In this document: positions 1-8,166 of the stretch, one piece after another | Layout of the letters: every line of letters starts with the position of its first letter | Numbering within the stretch: position 1 is the stretch's first letter | Source of the DNA: Methanofervidicoccus sp. A16 | GTDB taxonomy: Archaea; AGJL01; Methanococci; Methanococcales; Methanococcaceae | Reading direction: 5' to 3' | Length of the DNA: 64,000 bases | Assembly: GCF_003351865.1 (NCBI RefSeq) | Contig: NZ_CP022242.1 | Span: 868,001-932,000 of the forward strand | Notes under the pieces: model-generated | Seen by the model: the letters and a program-made list of their open reading frames with translations, nothing else | Told to the model about the DNA's origin: nothing | Database searches by the model: none | Program-made: the position numbers and the translations under genes

Positions 1-168
1 AGAATATTAATAAAAAATAAAATATAATAATAATTTAAAAATAAATAAAAAAATAAAAAGAATTATAATCAAAATAGAAAAATCCCGATCTTCTCCCTAA
101 GGCTCTTTTCTTTCTTTATTTCTGTATTTTTCAATTTAAATAATAATTATTTCTAAACTTACTTTCAT

Positions 169-1059
169 CTAATCCTTAACGATCATAGTTCCAATACCCT
201 CCTCTGTAAATATCTCCAGAAGGATAGAGTGAGGTATCTTGCCATTTATAATATGGACGCTCTCCACACCTTTTTTTAGGGCATTTATACAGGCCTTAAC
301 CTTTGGTATCATCCCTCCAGAGATCACTCCCTCCTTCATTAACTCCTCCGCCTCTGAGACTGTAAGTTTTTTAAAGAGTGTTGAAGGATCTTCTAAATCT
401 TCCATAATGCCGTCCACATCTGTAATCATTATCAACTTCTTTGCTCCAATAGCTGCAGCAATATCTCCTGCAACTATATCAGCATTTAGATTGAATATTT
501 CACCTCTATCGTCTATTCCAATAGGAGATATTACAGGAATATACTTTTTCTCCAATAGTATGTCTATTAACTCAGTATTTATCCTCTCCACTTCACCAAC
601 TTTACCTAGGTCAACCTCTATCTTTTTGTTATCCTTTATAATATACTCCTTCTTCTTTTTAGCCTTAATAAGATATCCAGATTTTCCAGAGAGCCCTATA
701 GCCTTACCTCCATACTTTCCAAGTTTTGATACAATATCACCGTTGATCTTTCCAACGAGTATCATCTTAACGATCTCCATCGTCTCCTCGTCAGTCACCC
801 TTAAACCATGGATAAACTCAGGTTTCTTTCCCATCTTCTTCATTGCAGCATCTATTTCAGGACCACCTCCATGAACAACAACAGGATTTAAGCCAACAAA
901 TCTTAGGAGAACTATATCCTGGGCCACCCAATTTTTAGCCTCTTTATTTATCATGGCGTGGCCACCATATTTTATTACAATCTTATGGTCCTGAAACTTA
1001 CATATGTAAGGTAGTGCCTCTACCAGCACCTCTGCCTTGAGTTTGTTGTCTATCTTCAT
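169..1059 (-). CDS. argB: Acetylglutamate kinase
   Basis: Phosphorylates N-acetyl-L-glutamate with ATP, the second step of arginine biosynthesis in the cytoplasm. The 296-residue product has the amino-acid kinase fold. A phosphate-binding lysine motif KYGGHAM lies at residues 30-36, a glycine-rich HGGGPEI loop at 63-69, and the [12 protein letters not shown] nucleotide-site segment near 190. Length is normal for the family. The ATG start follows a GGTGAAAC ribosome binding site. The gene stands alone: about 1.2 kb of repeat-rich DNA separates it from the next gene upstream. Assignment rests on strong family motifs. Confidence 0.95.
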   Translation of the reverse strand: MKIDNKLKAEVLVEALPYICKFQDHKIVIKYGGHAMINKEAKNWVAQDIVLLRFVGLNPVVVHGGGPEIDAAMKKMGKKPEFIHGLRVTDEETMEIVKMILVGKINGDIVSKLGKYGGKAIGLSGKSGYLIKAKKKKEYIIKDNKKIEVDLGKVGEVERINTELIDILLEKKYIPVISPIGIDDRGEIFNLNADIVAGDIAAAIGAKKLIMITDVDGIMEDLEDPSTLFKKLTVSEAEELMKEGVISGGMIPKVKACINALKKGVESVHIINGKIPHSILLEIFTEEGIGTMIVKD

Positions 1060-1329
1060 AGTTTCACCTTTTTAAGAGTTATATTGAGTTCCATCGAAGT
1101 GATAGTAAAATAATGAAAAATAGTAATTATAAAAATTATTAAAAATATTAAAAAGTTAAGATAGCAAATAATAAAAAGAGTAAAAATTCTCATCTTTTCG
1201 ATTTTTATTTCTTTATTTTTATTACTTATTTTTTTATGATATTATAGTTAAGTACATAAATGTTTTAAACCTTGTAATAAAAATTAAAATTAAAATAATA
1301 ATAAAAACAAGTAAAAATAGAAATAAGAA

Positions 1330-1425
1330 ATTAAAGAGAACAAAAAATCCCTTAAGAAAAAGAGTTAGCAGGAATCTACCTTATTTCTCGAGTGCTCAGC
1401 ACATCTAAGGGATAACGGCGAGAAT
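1330..1425. repeat. Type E intergenic element, structured and GC-richer
   Basis: Within a very AT-rich gap this segment is visibly richer in G+C. An 8-bp stem pairs ATCCCTTA (1347-1354) with TAAGGGAT (1406-1413) and encloses a small hairpin GTGC-TCA-GCAC (1392-1402). TTCTCG at 1385-1390 could also pair with CGAGAA at 1419-1424, giving a possible pseudoknot. A diverged copy sharing AGCAGGAATC and its flanks lies on the other strand near 18045-18115. It may be a structured RNA or the core of a mobile repeat. Nothing shows which strand is transcribed. Confidence 0.45.
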
Positions 1426-1482
1426 ATTCATCACTATATTTTTTTCAGAGTCCATAGTCGAAACTAAAAATATTTTTAATAT

Positions 1483-1610
1483 CTTAGTTCCCATCGAGAT
1501 GGTGATTAGAAGAATAATAAAAAAATAATTATTATAATAAAAAATAATAAAAATCTTAAGAGTAATAACAATAAAATAATTCTGAAGGGATAAGAATAAA
1601 AAAGTTAAAT
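1483..1610 (+). repeat. Type C intergenic element, copy C1
   Basis: Begins with the shared terminal motif (CTTAGTTCCCATC) and continues with the type C core. The core is recognised by a run reading CTTAAGAGTAATAACAATAA and then AATTCTGAAGGGAT, which is also present at 47211-47320 and, on the other strand, at 52238-52410. Its distal end is replaced by the terminal motif of element B1, so the two modules share a junction. This gap (1060-2268) holds no gene. Confidence 0.65.
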
Positions 1611-1888
1611 AACCTTAAATCCATCAAAGTAAGATTTAAATAATAAAAATAAAGAATAATAAAAAAGGACTAAGAAAGTATTAATAATAAAAATATAATA
1701 TCTAATAATCTAACAAAATTAATAATACCCAGCCTGTGAGGAAGGATCTGCTCCACTTTCATAGAGTATCTTAGAGTATCCCAGGAGAAATTATTTATCT
1801 CTTATTTTGATTTTATACCTTCTTTTTATGTTCTTTTATTTTTTATAATTATTATTCTTATCAGAATTTTTTGATGGAAATTAGAGTT
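1611..1888 (-). repeat. Type B intergenic element, copy B1
   Basis: Bounded by AACCTTAAATCCATCAAAG on the left and TTTTTTGATGGAAATTAGAG on the right, which are inverted relative to each other. The core, read on this strand from about 1731 to 1850, contains GGAAGGATCTGCTCCACTTT and AGAGTATCCCAGGAGA. The same core recurs, mostly inverted, at 23258, 34959, 47421 and 56553. No open reading frame lies inside. Confidence 0.65.
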
Positions 1889-1902
1889 TTTTAATTATAA
1901 TT

Positions 1903-2252
1903 AACCTTAGTTCCCACCAAATAGCAGTTAAAAGAACAATGAAAATAATAATTGTTATAATAATAAAAATCATGATTAAAATGATCATGATCAGTATAAA
2001 ATCTATATATAAAAACTATTAAACATTCTAGGATCTTTCTAATCACTTAGGTAAGATAGGAGATCTTATTCTGAATCCCTGTATTAAAAGATATACAGAG
2101 GATCGTTCTCCTTCAATATTATTTTTAAAATTTTTTTGTATCTGGGATTAATAGAAGTTTTTTATTTTTAATTTTTTCTTATTTTTTTATCTTATTATTT
2201 TTTATAATTCTTATTATTTTTTTAAACTATCCTTTTGATGGGAAGTAGGGTT
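1903..2252 (+). repeat. Type A intergenic element, copy A1
   Basis: A 350-bp element with inverted ends (AACCTTAGTTCCCACCAA and TTTTGATGGGAAGTAGGGTT). The conserved core at about 2026-2120 contains AGGATCTTTCTAATCACTTA, then GGTAAGATAGGAGATCTTAT and a small hairpin (CTGTAT 2079-2084 with ATACAG 2093-2098). Copies with the same core are at 18313, 35164, 35401, 46982 and 56712. Flanks between core and ends are low-complexity A/T. Confidence 0.7.
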
Positions 2253-2268
2253 TTTATTTTGATCATAA

Positions 2269-2865
2269 TTATTTTTTCATATCCTTTAAAGGGCATATAT
2301 ATTCACACTCCCTACAGCATATACAGGAGTAGATATCAATACTTACTATAAGGGATTTTATATAATCCTCTGGAGTGTAAATTGCCTTCATAGGACAGAG
2401 GTCAACACAGGATAGGCAGGCTTTACATCTATCTTCTTTAATAAATACCCTACCATCTTTAAAATATAGTGCACCTTCAGGACATCTCTTTATACAGAGA
2501 CCACAAAAATTACATCTACTCTCTACTATAATAGGTGTTTTAGGTCTAGGTATCTCCTTCTTGATAATAGGTATTGTACACACTATTCCACAGTATCCAC
2601 ATTTTATACATCTCTCCTTATCTACTCTAAATCTATCTAGGGTTATAGCATCAGTTGGGCATACATCCACACACGCACCACAACTCTCACAGATAACATC
2701 TCTAAATTTAAACAACTTTATAGCCTCTGTAGGGCATACCTTGGTACATAAACCACAGACTATACAGTTGTCTAGATTTGGATACGCCTCCTTTACCACT
2801 TTTTTAGGATTTTCTTCTTGAAATAGATGCTTAAATATAAGTTTTAGTAATTTTTTACCTAGCAC
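2269..2865 (-). CDS. Polyferredoxin with six [4Fe-4S] motifs
   Basis: Electron-transfer protein built from tandem ferredoxin modules. Six CxxCxxCxxxC motifs are visible, in order CIVCGLCTKVC, CESCGACVDVC, CIKCGYCGIVC, CNFCGLCIKRC, CKACLSCVDLC and CICCRECEYIC. They predict about six [4Fe-4S] clusters in 198 residues. The long frame opens with TTG at 2886, but no ribosome binding site precedes it. GTG at 2865 follows GAGGGAT and is preferred. It lies 58-80 bp downstream of tRNA-Asp on the same strand. Related polyferredoxins in methanogens serve hydrogenases and formate or CO2 reduction. No partner subunit lies next to this one, so the redox partner is unknown. Confidence 0.85.
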   Translation of the reverse strand: MLGKKLLKLIFKHLFQEENPKKVVKEAYPNLDNCIVCGLCTKVCPTEAIKLFKFRDVICESCGACVDVCPTDAITLDRFRVDKERCIKCGYCGIVCTIPIIKKEIPRPKTPIIVESRCNFCGLCIKRCPEGALYFKDGRVFIKEDRCKACLSCVDLCPMKAIYTPEDYIKSLIVSIDIYSCICCRECEYICPLKDMKK

Positions 2866-2944
2866 AGCATCCCTCGATGATATCAAATATTGTTTATCCC
2901 AAAAATATTTAAATATACAAATATAAAGTAGTAAAAAAATAAAG

Positions 2945-3019
2945 CGCCCTGGTCGGGATTTGAACCCGAGTCACAGGAGTGACAGTCCTGTATGATAGGC
3001 CCGGCTACACCACCAGGGC
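2945..3019 (-). tRNA. tRNA-Asp (GTC)
   Basis: A 75-nt cloverleaf with acceptor stem GCCCTGG/CCAGGGC, discriminator G and anticodon loop CTGTCAC (anticodon GTC). The CCA end is not encoded. It is the last gene of the Thr-Pro-Tyr-Lys-5S-Asp operon, directly after the 5S rRNA gene. Confidence 0.95.
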
Positions 3020-3030
3020 AAGGGAAAAAG

Positions 3031-3146
3031 TGGCTGACGGCGTCGCCCCGTTCCCACCCAAAGGCAGTACTTGGGGCATCGCTGGAGGGCTTAATTTCCG
3101 AGATCGGGACGGGATCGGATGTAGCCCCTCCGCTATGGCCGTCATG
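3031..3146 (-). rRNA. 5S ribosomal RNA (orphan copy inside a tRNA operon)
   Basis: Read on the minus strand it starts near TGACGGCCATAGCGGAGGGG and ends near GGGCGACGCCGTCAGCCA. It shows the usual archaeal 5S features, including CCCGTCCCGATCTCGGAA and AAGCCCTCCAGCG. The ends pair (GACGGC with GCCGTC). No 16S or 23S gene is adjacent. An extra 5S gene linked to this same set of tRNA genes is known from other Methanococcales, including Methanococcus vannielii. Exact ends are approximate. Confidence 0.92.
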
Positions 3147-3161
3147 CCAGAGAATATTTGG

Positions 3162-3235
3162 CGGGCCCGAAGGGATTTGAACCCTCGACCACCTGGTTAA
3201 AAGCCAGGCGCTCTACCAGGCTGAGCTACGGGCCC
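3162..3235 (-). tRNA. tRNA-Lys (TTT)
   Basis: A 74-nt cloverleaf with acceptor GGGCCCG/CGGGCCC, discriminator G and anticodon loop CTTTTAA (anticodon TTT). It lies between tRNA-Tyr and the 5S gene. CCA is not encoded. Confidence 0.95.
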
Positions 3236-3242
3236 TCACTGG

Positions 3243-3316
3243 TCCGGCGGGCCGGATTTGAACCAGCGACATGCGGATCTACAGTCCGCCGTTCTACCAG
3301 GCTGAACTACCGCCGG
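3243..3316 (-). tRNA. tRNA-Tyr (GTA)
   Basis: Acceptor CCGGCGG/CCGCCGG with discriminator A, and anticodon loop CTGTAGA (anticodon GTA). The C1-G72 first pair is the archaeal tyrosine identity element. The sequence closely resembles the well-known M. jannaschii tRNA-Tyr. Only seven bases separate it from tRNA-Lys. Confidence 0.96.
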
Positions 3317-3339
3317 ACTTTGAGCATATAATGGGTTGA

Positions 3340-3414
3340 TGGGCCTGCCCAGATTTGAACTGGGGTCTCAGGATCCCAAATCCCAAAGGATAGACCAGGC
3401 TACCCCACAGGCCC
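3340..3414 (-). tRNA. tRNA-Pro (TGG)
   Basis: A 75-nt gene with acceptor GGGCCTG/CAGGCCC and discriminator A. Stem TGGGA/TCCTG encloses loop TTTGGGA, giving anticodon TGG. The D-stem is weak (one U-U mismatch and one G-U pair), but the rest of the fold is regular. Confidence 0.93.
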
Positions 3415-3426
3415 AACCTAGTATTA

Positions 3427-3500
3427 AGCCCCGGGGGGGATTTGAACCCCCGACCACCTGATTACAAGTCAGGCGCTCTACCAGGCTGAGCCACCGAGGC
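3427..3500 (-). tRNA. tRNA-Thr (TGT)
   Basis: First gene of the tRNA/5S operon. Acceptor GCCTCGG/CCGGGGC contains one G-U pair. Discriminator is T and anticodon loop is CTTGTAA (anticodon TGT). It follows the strong promoter at 3533-3550. Confidence 0.95.
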
Positions 3501-3532
3501 ATTTCACTTGCACACAAAATAAATACACTTCT

Positions 3533-3550
3533 CATATATAAACTTTTCGG
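3533..3550 (-). promoter_or_regulatory. BRE/TATA promoter of the tRNA-5S operon
   Basis: On the minus strand the sequence reads CCGAAAAGTTTATATATG. This is a B-recognition element followed by a TATA box, the canonical Methanococcus stable-RNA promoter. About 20 bp downstream is TGTGTGC, matching the archaeal start-site box (TGC). The insertion sequence ends only 11 bp upstream of this promoter. Confidence 0.85.
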
Positions 3551-3561
3551 TTCCCCTCTCT

Positions 3562-4267
3562 GGACCTGTCCACTTAACATAAACACCACCTCAGTTTATT
3601 ATAATACAGAACAAATAACCTACAAAAGAAGTTCCAGTTTCTAACAGGATTTTTAGCATTAATAGAGCAGAAAAAGATCTTTACCCTCTGCTTCAGAGAA
3701 GAAAACACCGATTCTATCAAACTCCCCCGCCCAAAAGTCTGATGTTCAAAGTTTAAATTAAGACTTTTTAGAGCACTAATTAGCCATGGGGCTTTATCTA
3801 TAAGGAATTTAGGCTCACCCCTACAGTACTTCAGTACTTTCTTTACAAAGGACCTCGTAATTAGATGATTCCTTATTGTATAGACTCTCATTAAAATTAA
3901 TTCATTCCTCTCAACATCTACAGCTGAATAAACGTAATAGTGCTTCCCGCCACCTTTAACAACAGTTTCATCCACCGCTATTAGATCTCTTTCTCTTTCC
4001 TCTGTTGTAATGGATAATTCTTCTTTAAACTTATTTATCCAGTTCCAAACTGATGTTTTTGAGACTGGATAAATCTCTGAAAGAATTCTGGCAGTTCTTC
4101 TTACTGAAGATGTCTGAATGTAGGTTGCAATGGCGAGTGTTTTAATTTCTATAGGTATTTTGTTCCTCTTAAAGATTTTTAATTCCTTTATAATATCTTT
4201 TACTCTTAGCATAATAGTATCTTATGTACATTGTTATATATGATGTTTGTTTTATGTGGACAGGACC
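3562..4267 (-). mobile_element. Insertion sequence, 706 bp, IS6-type single transposase
   Basis: Imperfect terminal inverted repeats flank one transposase gene. The left end reads GGACCTGTCCAC and the right end, reversed, GGTCCTGTCCAC, with weaker similarity for about 15 more bases. Size and protein match the ISMja1-like elements of M. jannaschii. I see no clear target-site duplication: the flanks are CCCTCTCT and AAAAAATG. The element sits just upstream of the tRNA-5S promoter without disrupting it. Confidence 0.85.
3574..4212 (-). CDS. IS6-like DDE transposase
   Basis: The 212-residue transposase has an N-terminal helix-turn-helix (about 25-65, with SSVRRTARIL and SKTSVWNWINKF) and an RNase H-like catalytic core. 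The catalytic acids appear to be D81 (AVDETVV), D139 (LIDKAPW) and E167 (SLIESVFSSLKQR), with the basic residues typical of IS6 relatives after the glutamate. Length and domain order are complete, and no frameshift or stop is visible, so it is potentially active. It lies inside the inverted repeats of the 706-bp element. Confidence 0.9.
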   Translation of the reverse strand: MLRVKDIIKELKIFKRNKIPIEIKTLAIATYIQTSSVRRTARILSEIYPVSKTSVWNWINKFKEELSITTEERERDLIAVDETVVKGGGKHYYVYSAVDVERNELILMRVYTIRNHLITRSFVKKVLKYCRGEPKFLIDKAPWLISALKSLNLNFEHQTFGRGSLIESVFSSLKQRVKIFFCSINAKNPVRNWNFFCRLFVLYYNKLRWCLC

Positions 4268-4344
4268 AAAAAATGAGTAGAAAATTAGTATTTTGTGTAA
4301 AAGTCTTTTTAACTCCTTGATTATCTTTCTCTAAATACCATAAA

Positions 4345-5457
4345 TTATGATATACAGTCATTTAACAACCTACCTAACCTCTCAAAATCCTCCTCCCTAT
4401 GTCCCACATTTATACTAACCCTTATCCTCTCAAGACCCTTAGGTACAGAGGGATACCTAATTCCTGGAGCGTATATCCCATTCTTAAGTAGATACTCAGA
4501 AACCTCCATAGTCCTATCTCCCAGTATTATAGGGTATATAGGTGTTAAACTATCCTCCTCAATTAGATTGTACCTCCTAAATATCCTATTTGCACTCCTT
4601 ATATTCTCCTGCAACTTCTTAGTTAAATGGCCCTCCTCTATCAACTCTAAACTCTTAAGGGCTCCAGAAACCAGTGAAGGAGGTAGAGCAGTTGAGTATA
4701 TGAAACTCCTTGAGGTGTTTATTAGGTACTCTATCACCTCCTCTATTCCACATACAAAGCCCCCCAACCCTCCAAATGCCTTAGACAGGGTGCCTATCTG
4801 GATGATGTTATCTGAGGGTTTTAAGTTGAAGTGTTTCAAGGTACCTTTACCTCTGCCTAGTACTCCGGTACCGTGGGCATCGTCTACTATAACTACACCG
4901 TTGTACTCGTCTGCAATTCTCTTTATGTCCTCCAGTGGCGCAATATCCCCATCCATGGAGAAGACTCCATCTGTGATAATGAATATATTGTTGTAGTTCT
5001 TTCTCTTTTCCTCTAGGATATTCACTAAACTTTCCACATTACAGTGCTCGTATATCTCCACATCTGCCCTACTTAACCTACACCCGTCTATTATAGAGGC
5101 ATGGTTTAACCTATCACTTAGAATGAGATCTCCCCTTTTACAGAGGGCACTTATAACCCCAATGTTTGTAGAGTAGCCAGTTGGATATAGGAGGGCCCTC
5201 TCTGTTTCTTTGAATTCTGCCAGTCTCTCCTCTAAGATCTCATGGTTTATATTCCCAGAGGTTAATCTGGATCCTGTAGATCCTAGACCATACTTCAGCC
5301 CTTCCTTAACTGCTTCTATTACCTCTGGGTGTTTTGAGAGACAGAGATAGTCATTTGAGGAAAAGTCTAAAATATCTTCTCTTTTTTTTCTCAGGGATCG
5401 GTATAAGTTGTTTCTCATAATAGTTTCTAATTCCCTCCTTAATTCCGATCTAAACAT
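4345..5457 (-). CDS. bioF: 8-amino-7-oxononanoate synthase
   Basis: PLP enzyme that condenses pimeloyl-thioester with L-alanine in biotin synthesis. The 370-residue protein has the alpha-oxoamine synthase signature. The PLP lysine is K226 in TLSKAFGG, the cofactor aspartate lies in VDDAHGTGVLG (191-201), and the substrate motif SNDYLCLS lies at 34-41. The closely related 2-amino-3-ketobutyrate ligase is an alternative, but the short length and SNDYLGLS-like motif favour BioF. The start follows GGGGAATT. No other biotin gene (bioA, bioB or bioD) is within the window, so it is isolated here. Confidence 0.88.
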   Translation of the reverse strand: MFRSELRRELETIMRNNLYRSLRKKREDILDFSSNDYLCLSKHPEVIEAVKEGLKYGLGSTGSRLTSGNINHEILEERLAEFKETERALLYPTGYSTNIGVISALCKRGDLILSDRLNHASIIDGCRLSRADVEIYEHCNVESLVNILEEKRKNYNNIFIITDGVFSMDGDIAPLEDIKRIADEYNGVVIVDDAHGTGVLGRGKGTLKHFNLKPSDNIIQIGTLSKAFGGLGGFVCGIEEVIEYLINTSRSFIYSTALPPSLVSGALKSLELIEEGHLTKKLQENIRSANRIFRRYNLIEEDSLTPIYPIILGDRTMEVSEYLLKNGIYAPGIRYPSVPKGLERIRVSINVGHREEDFERLGRLLNDCIS

Positions 5458-5540
5458 AATTCCCCATATTCCCTATATAGATGGATAATTTTAATAATAG
5501 ACTTATAAATTAGAAATATTTATTTTTATAATTAAAAACC

Positions 5541-5629
5541 TCTAGAAAAAGGAAAGATATATTATATCAACTTCCCTACTTAGAAAATAAATAATAATAG
5601 AGGTAGATGAATTTTATCCTTTTTCTAGA
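5541..5629. repeat. Perfect 13-bp inverted repeat
   Basis: TCTAGAAAAAGGA at 5541-5553 and its exact reverse complement at 5617-5629 are separated by 63 bp. They lie between bioF and the TrkA-type gene. The pair could fold in RNA or mark a small mobile or regulatory element. The ends differ from the shared terminal motif of the A/B/C elements. Confidence 0.4.
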
Positions 5630-5736
5630 TGTTAGAAACTCCGGGGAAAATACCATAATAAAAATTTTTTTACTCTTTTTATAAATTATTTTTTATAATA
5701 ATTTTTTTTATTTTTAATAAAATTTATTATTTTAAA

Positions 5737-6387
5737 TTAAAGAAACAACTTTCTAACGTAGTCTACAGAGTCCTTCTTAGCCAAAACTATAACCCTATTT
5801 TTAGGTTTTAACCTAGTATCTCCATCTGGTATCTTTAACTCGCTGTCCTCATAGATGGCAATTATAAGGTAATCTTTATTCTTTTCCAAATCCCTTATAC
5901 ATTTATTGGCAACTTTCGAGTTCTCTCCAATAATTAACTCCAAGATCTCCGCATCTCCCCTACCTATCACTGCAAGATCCACTATACCAGGGAGATCTAT
6001 AAGTTTCTCAATATAGTTTGCTGCAACAAGTTCAGGGCTCACTACCACATCTATATTTAGATTTTCGAATACTTCTTTATATTCAGGATCCCTAACTCTC
6101 ACAATAGTTTTAGGAACCCCATAGTTCTTAGCCAGTAAAGCACTCATGAGGTTTATCTCCTGTTGGCCAGTAACTGCTATGTATATATCAGCACTTTCAA
6201 TATCTGCACTCTCTAAGGTCTTAATACGGGTACAATCCCCATTTATTACAAGGGCGTCTATCTCACAGGCTACCTCCTCACATACCTCCTTAGAGATATC
6301 TATAAGCACTAAGTCGTGGTTTTTTTCTGCAAGGGATTTGGCAAGTGCAAAACCTACCCTCCCTATACCTGCAATTACGATGTACAT
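5737..6387 (-). CDS. trkA: TrkA-type potassium uptake regulatory protein
   Basis: Cytoplasmic NAD(H)-binding gating subunit of a Trk/Ktr potassium channel. An RCK_N Rossmann domain (about 1-120) begins with the dinucleotide motif GIGRVG at 7-12, with the acidic strand end LIDIS. An RCK_C domain follows (about 135-216, with LELIIGENSKVANKCIRDL). Length of 216 residues is normal for archaeal TrkA. No TrkH membrane subunit lies beside it. It is 15 bp downstream of dtdA, and both lie in a same-strand run with cofD. Confidence 0.9.
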   Translation of the reverse strand: MYIVIAGIGRVGFALAKSLAEKNHDLVLIDISKEVCEEVACEIDALVINGDCTRIKTLESADIESADIYIAVTGQQEINLMSALLAKNYGVPKTIVRVRDPEYKEVFENLNIDVVVSPELVAANYIEKLIDLPGIVDLAVIGRGDAEILELIIGENSKVANKCIRDLEKNKDYLIIAIYEDSELKIPDGDTRLKPKNRVIVLAKKDSVDYVRKLFL

Positions 6388-6402
6388 GGTTTATCCCTTT
6401 AA

Positions 6403-7200
6403 TTAAACCCTCTTCCAGAGAATATTGTTATCTTCAAAAAATTTAATATACCTTTTTTTATCCTCACCTCTAAGGCCCTTCCAGTCAAGGATCACATAGT
6501 CGAAGTCCTGTTTCTCGATCAACTGATTTAGAACTCTCTCTGAAACCTTTGCATACTTTGGAACTATATAACCTACATAATATTTGCCCTCCAGCACCAA
6601 CTTTGTAAACTTTGGAGCGTAGTGTCCTCCACCAAAGGCAATTACTCTATCTAAAGGATCGTATCTCTTAGATGTAAGTTGTTGAATAGTGTCTATTATA
6701 GCCCTTCCGATGATCTCTCCTCCCTCCTTTATCCTCCACTCCCTCTCTGTACTCCCTATCTCTACAAATACAGTGGGGGCGACTAGATCTGAAGGGCCAT
6801 GGTGGACACCTTCAAAGGATACCTGGAAATTCAGATGTCTATATCTCTCCTCTCTGTTGTGTCTGGAGATGTTCCTTAAAAGTAGGGAGTTTAAAACACT
6901 ATCACAGGGACATACCTCCTCTGGATTACCTCCAAAGAGATTATCTGCTGTGAGATTTCCAGGAGTATGTACTGTTAAAGTTGGAGGTGGATTCTCTCCA
7001 CCACTTCTATGTTTTGATAGGAAGATATAATAGTCGTATCCCTTTGGAATATCTTCCTGGGTAAGTGTTATGAGATCCTTATCTGTTTCAAAGTAGGAGA
7101 TATTCTTTCTAATACCACTTTCCTCCAATATTGTATCTAAATTCTCCTTGATATTCATCCCTGCAGGATCCTTGATAGAGTATATCAGTAGGTATCTCAT
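6403..7200 (-). CDS. dtdA: D-aminoacyl-tRNA deacylase
   Basis: Hydrolyses D-amino acids from mischarged tRNA. The 265-residue protein matches the archaeal/plant DtdA (GEK1) family. Supporting segments are [21 protein letters not shown] (about 62-82), [11 protein letters not shown] (about 128-138) and [11 protein letters not shown] (about 189-199), which carry the conserved histidines of the two-metal active site. The ATG follows GGGAGATT. It lies 9 bp after cofD, suggesting a cofD-dtdA-trkA transcript. Confidence 0.9.
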   Translation of the reverse strand: MRYLLIYSIKDPAGMNIKENLDTILEESGIRKNISYFETDKDLITLTQEDIPKGYDYYIFLSKHRSGGENPPPTLTVHTPGNLTADNLFGGNPEEVCPCDSVLNSLLLRNISRHNREERYRHLNFQVSFEGVHHGPSDLVAPTVFVEIGSTEREWRIKEGGEIIGRAIIDTIQQLTSKRYDPLDRVIAFGGGHYAPKFTKLVLEGKYYVGYIVPKYAKVSERVLNQLIEKQDFDYVILDWKGLRGEDKKRYIKFFEDNNILWKRV

Positions 7201-7209
7201 AATCTCCCA

Positions 7210-8166
7210 TTAGCCTTTCCTGTACTCCTCTAATATCTTCTTAGCCAGGTTTATCTTATCCTCCATATTCTTAAGTATAATGTTTGTCGTCACTACATTG
7301 CACTCTATACCTTCTTTTTTCTCTTCTAAGTTATCCTTATTGTCTATTATAAGAGTATCTACGAGATCTTCGTAGAACTTATACACTCCATAAATGTTAA
7401 CAGGATAACCTTTAGATTCCATTAGAACACCTGCTGGCCCACTAACTGCACTATCTCCCACTATAGGAGATACTACAAATACCTTTTTACCCTTAAGTGC
7501 TTTTCTAATATCCCTTATACTGAGTATTGGACCTATGGAGGTTATAGGGTTAGAGGGTCCAATAACCACCAAATCTGCGCCCTCTATAGATTCCAACGCT
7601 CCATCTACTCCCTTGGCATACTGTGAATTCTCATAGAATACATCTAACACCTTGGCCCTACCTTTCCTCTTTATCCAAAAGTCGTGGAACTTTAGGAGGA
7701 TCTTCTCCTCTCTATCTCCAACATCCTCTTCAACAAGTATCTTCGTCTCCACCCTGTCATCTGTCATTGGAAATACTTTACCTTTAATGTTTAACAATTT
7801 CCTCTCCATATCTACAACCTTGGAGAGAGGATAACCTTTTCTTAAGAAGTAAGTCTTATGGATCTTCAGAGCCCTGTCTCTATCTCCAATCCTCAGAAAT
7901 TCAGAGAAACCATCAGATTCATACATCTTTAAAGTCTCATGAGTAATGAAGGTGTCGTTTTTAACCCCGTACCATGTTTCCTCGTTTATTAAATCTGCGA
8001 AGGTGTAGAGTACTGTATCTATATCTGGAGATAGGTAGAGATCCCCCACCCAGGTGTCCTCCCCAGTATTCACAACTACAGAGATATTTTCCTCGTCAAT
8101 TACTCTTTTTAAACCCTGTAGAAGTTTAGGAGTACCTGTACCTCCTGATAGTAGAGTTATCTTCAT
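7210..8166 (-). CDS. cofD: 2-phospho-L-lactate transferase (coenzyme F420 biosynthesis)
   Basis: Transfers the phospholactyl group to the deazaflavin Fo to make F420-0, the methanogen hydride carrier. The 318-residue product begins MKITLLSGGTGTPKLLQGL, the CofD signature. It continues with NTGEDTWVGDLYLSPD (lactyl-nucleotide site) and GPSNPITSIGPIL. The open frame extends ten codons upstream to a TTG at 8196, but the family conserves the MKITLLSGG N-terminus and AGGGAAA precedes the ATG at 8166. The next gene upstream is a glycosyltransferase, as in M. jannaschii, here 444 bp away. Confidence 0.94.
   Translation of the reverse strand: MKITLLSGGTGTPKLLQGLKRVIDEENISVVVNTGEDTWVGDLYLSPDIDTVLYTFADLINEETWYGVKNDTFITHETLKMYESDGFSEFLRIGDRDRALKIHKTYFLRKGYPLSKVVDMERKLLNIKGKVFPMTDDRVETKILVEEDVGDREEKILLKFHDFWIKRKGRAKVLDVFYENSQYAKGVDGALESIEGADLVVIGPSNPITSIGPILSIRDIRKALKGKKVFVVSPIVGDSAVSGPAGVLMESKGYPVNIYGVYKFYEDLVDTLIIDNKDNLEEKKEGIECNVVTTNIILKNMEDKINLAKKILEEYRKG

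Noticed and set aside
239-874. A 211-codon plus-strand frame opposite argB
   Set aside because: Mirror of the argB reading frame. Composition is typical of antisense frames in this genome, and no family motif is present.
2979-3200. Short plus-strand frames across the tRNA/5S cluster
   Set aside because: They lie entirely on structural RNA genes that fold well on the opposite strand.
3562-4267. The insertion sequence as the driver of the A/B/C elements
   Set aside because: Its ends (GGACCTGTCCAC) share nothing with AACCCTAGTTCCCATCAAAG, so it is unlikely to mobilise them.
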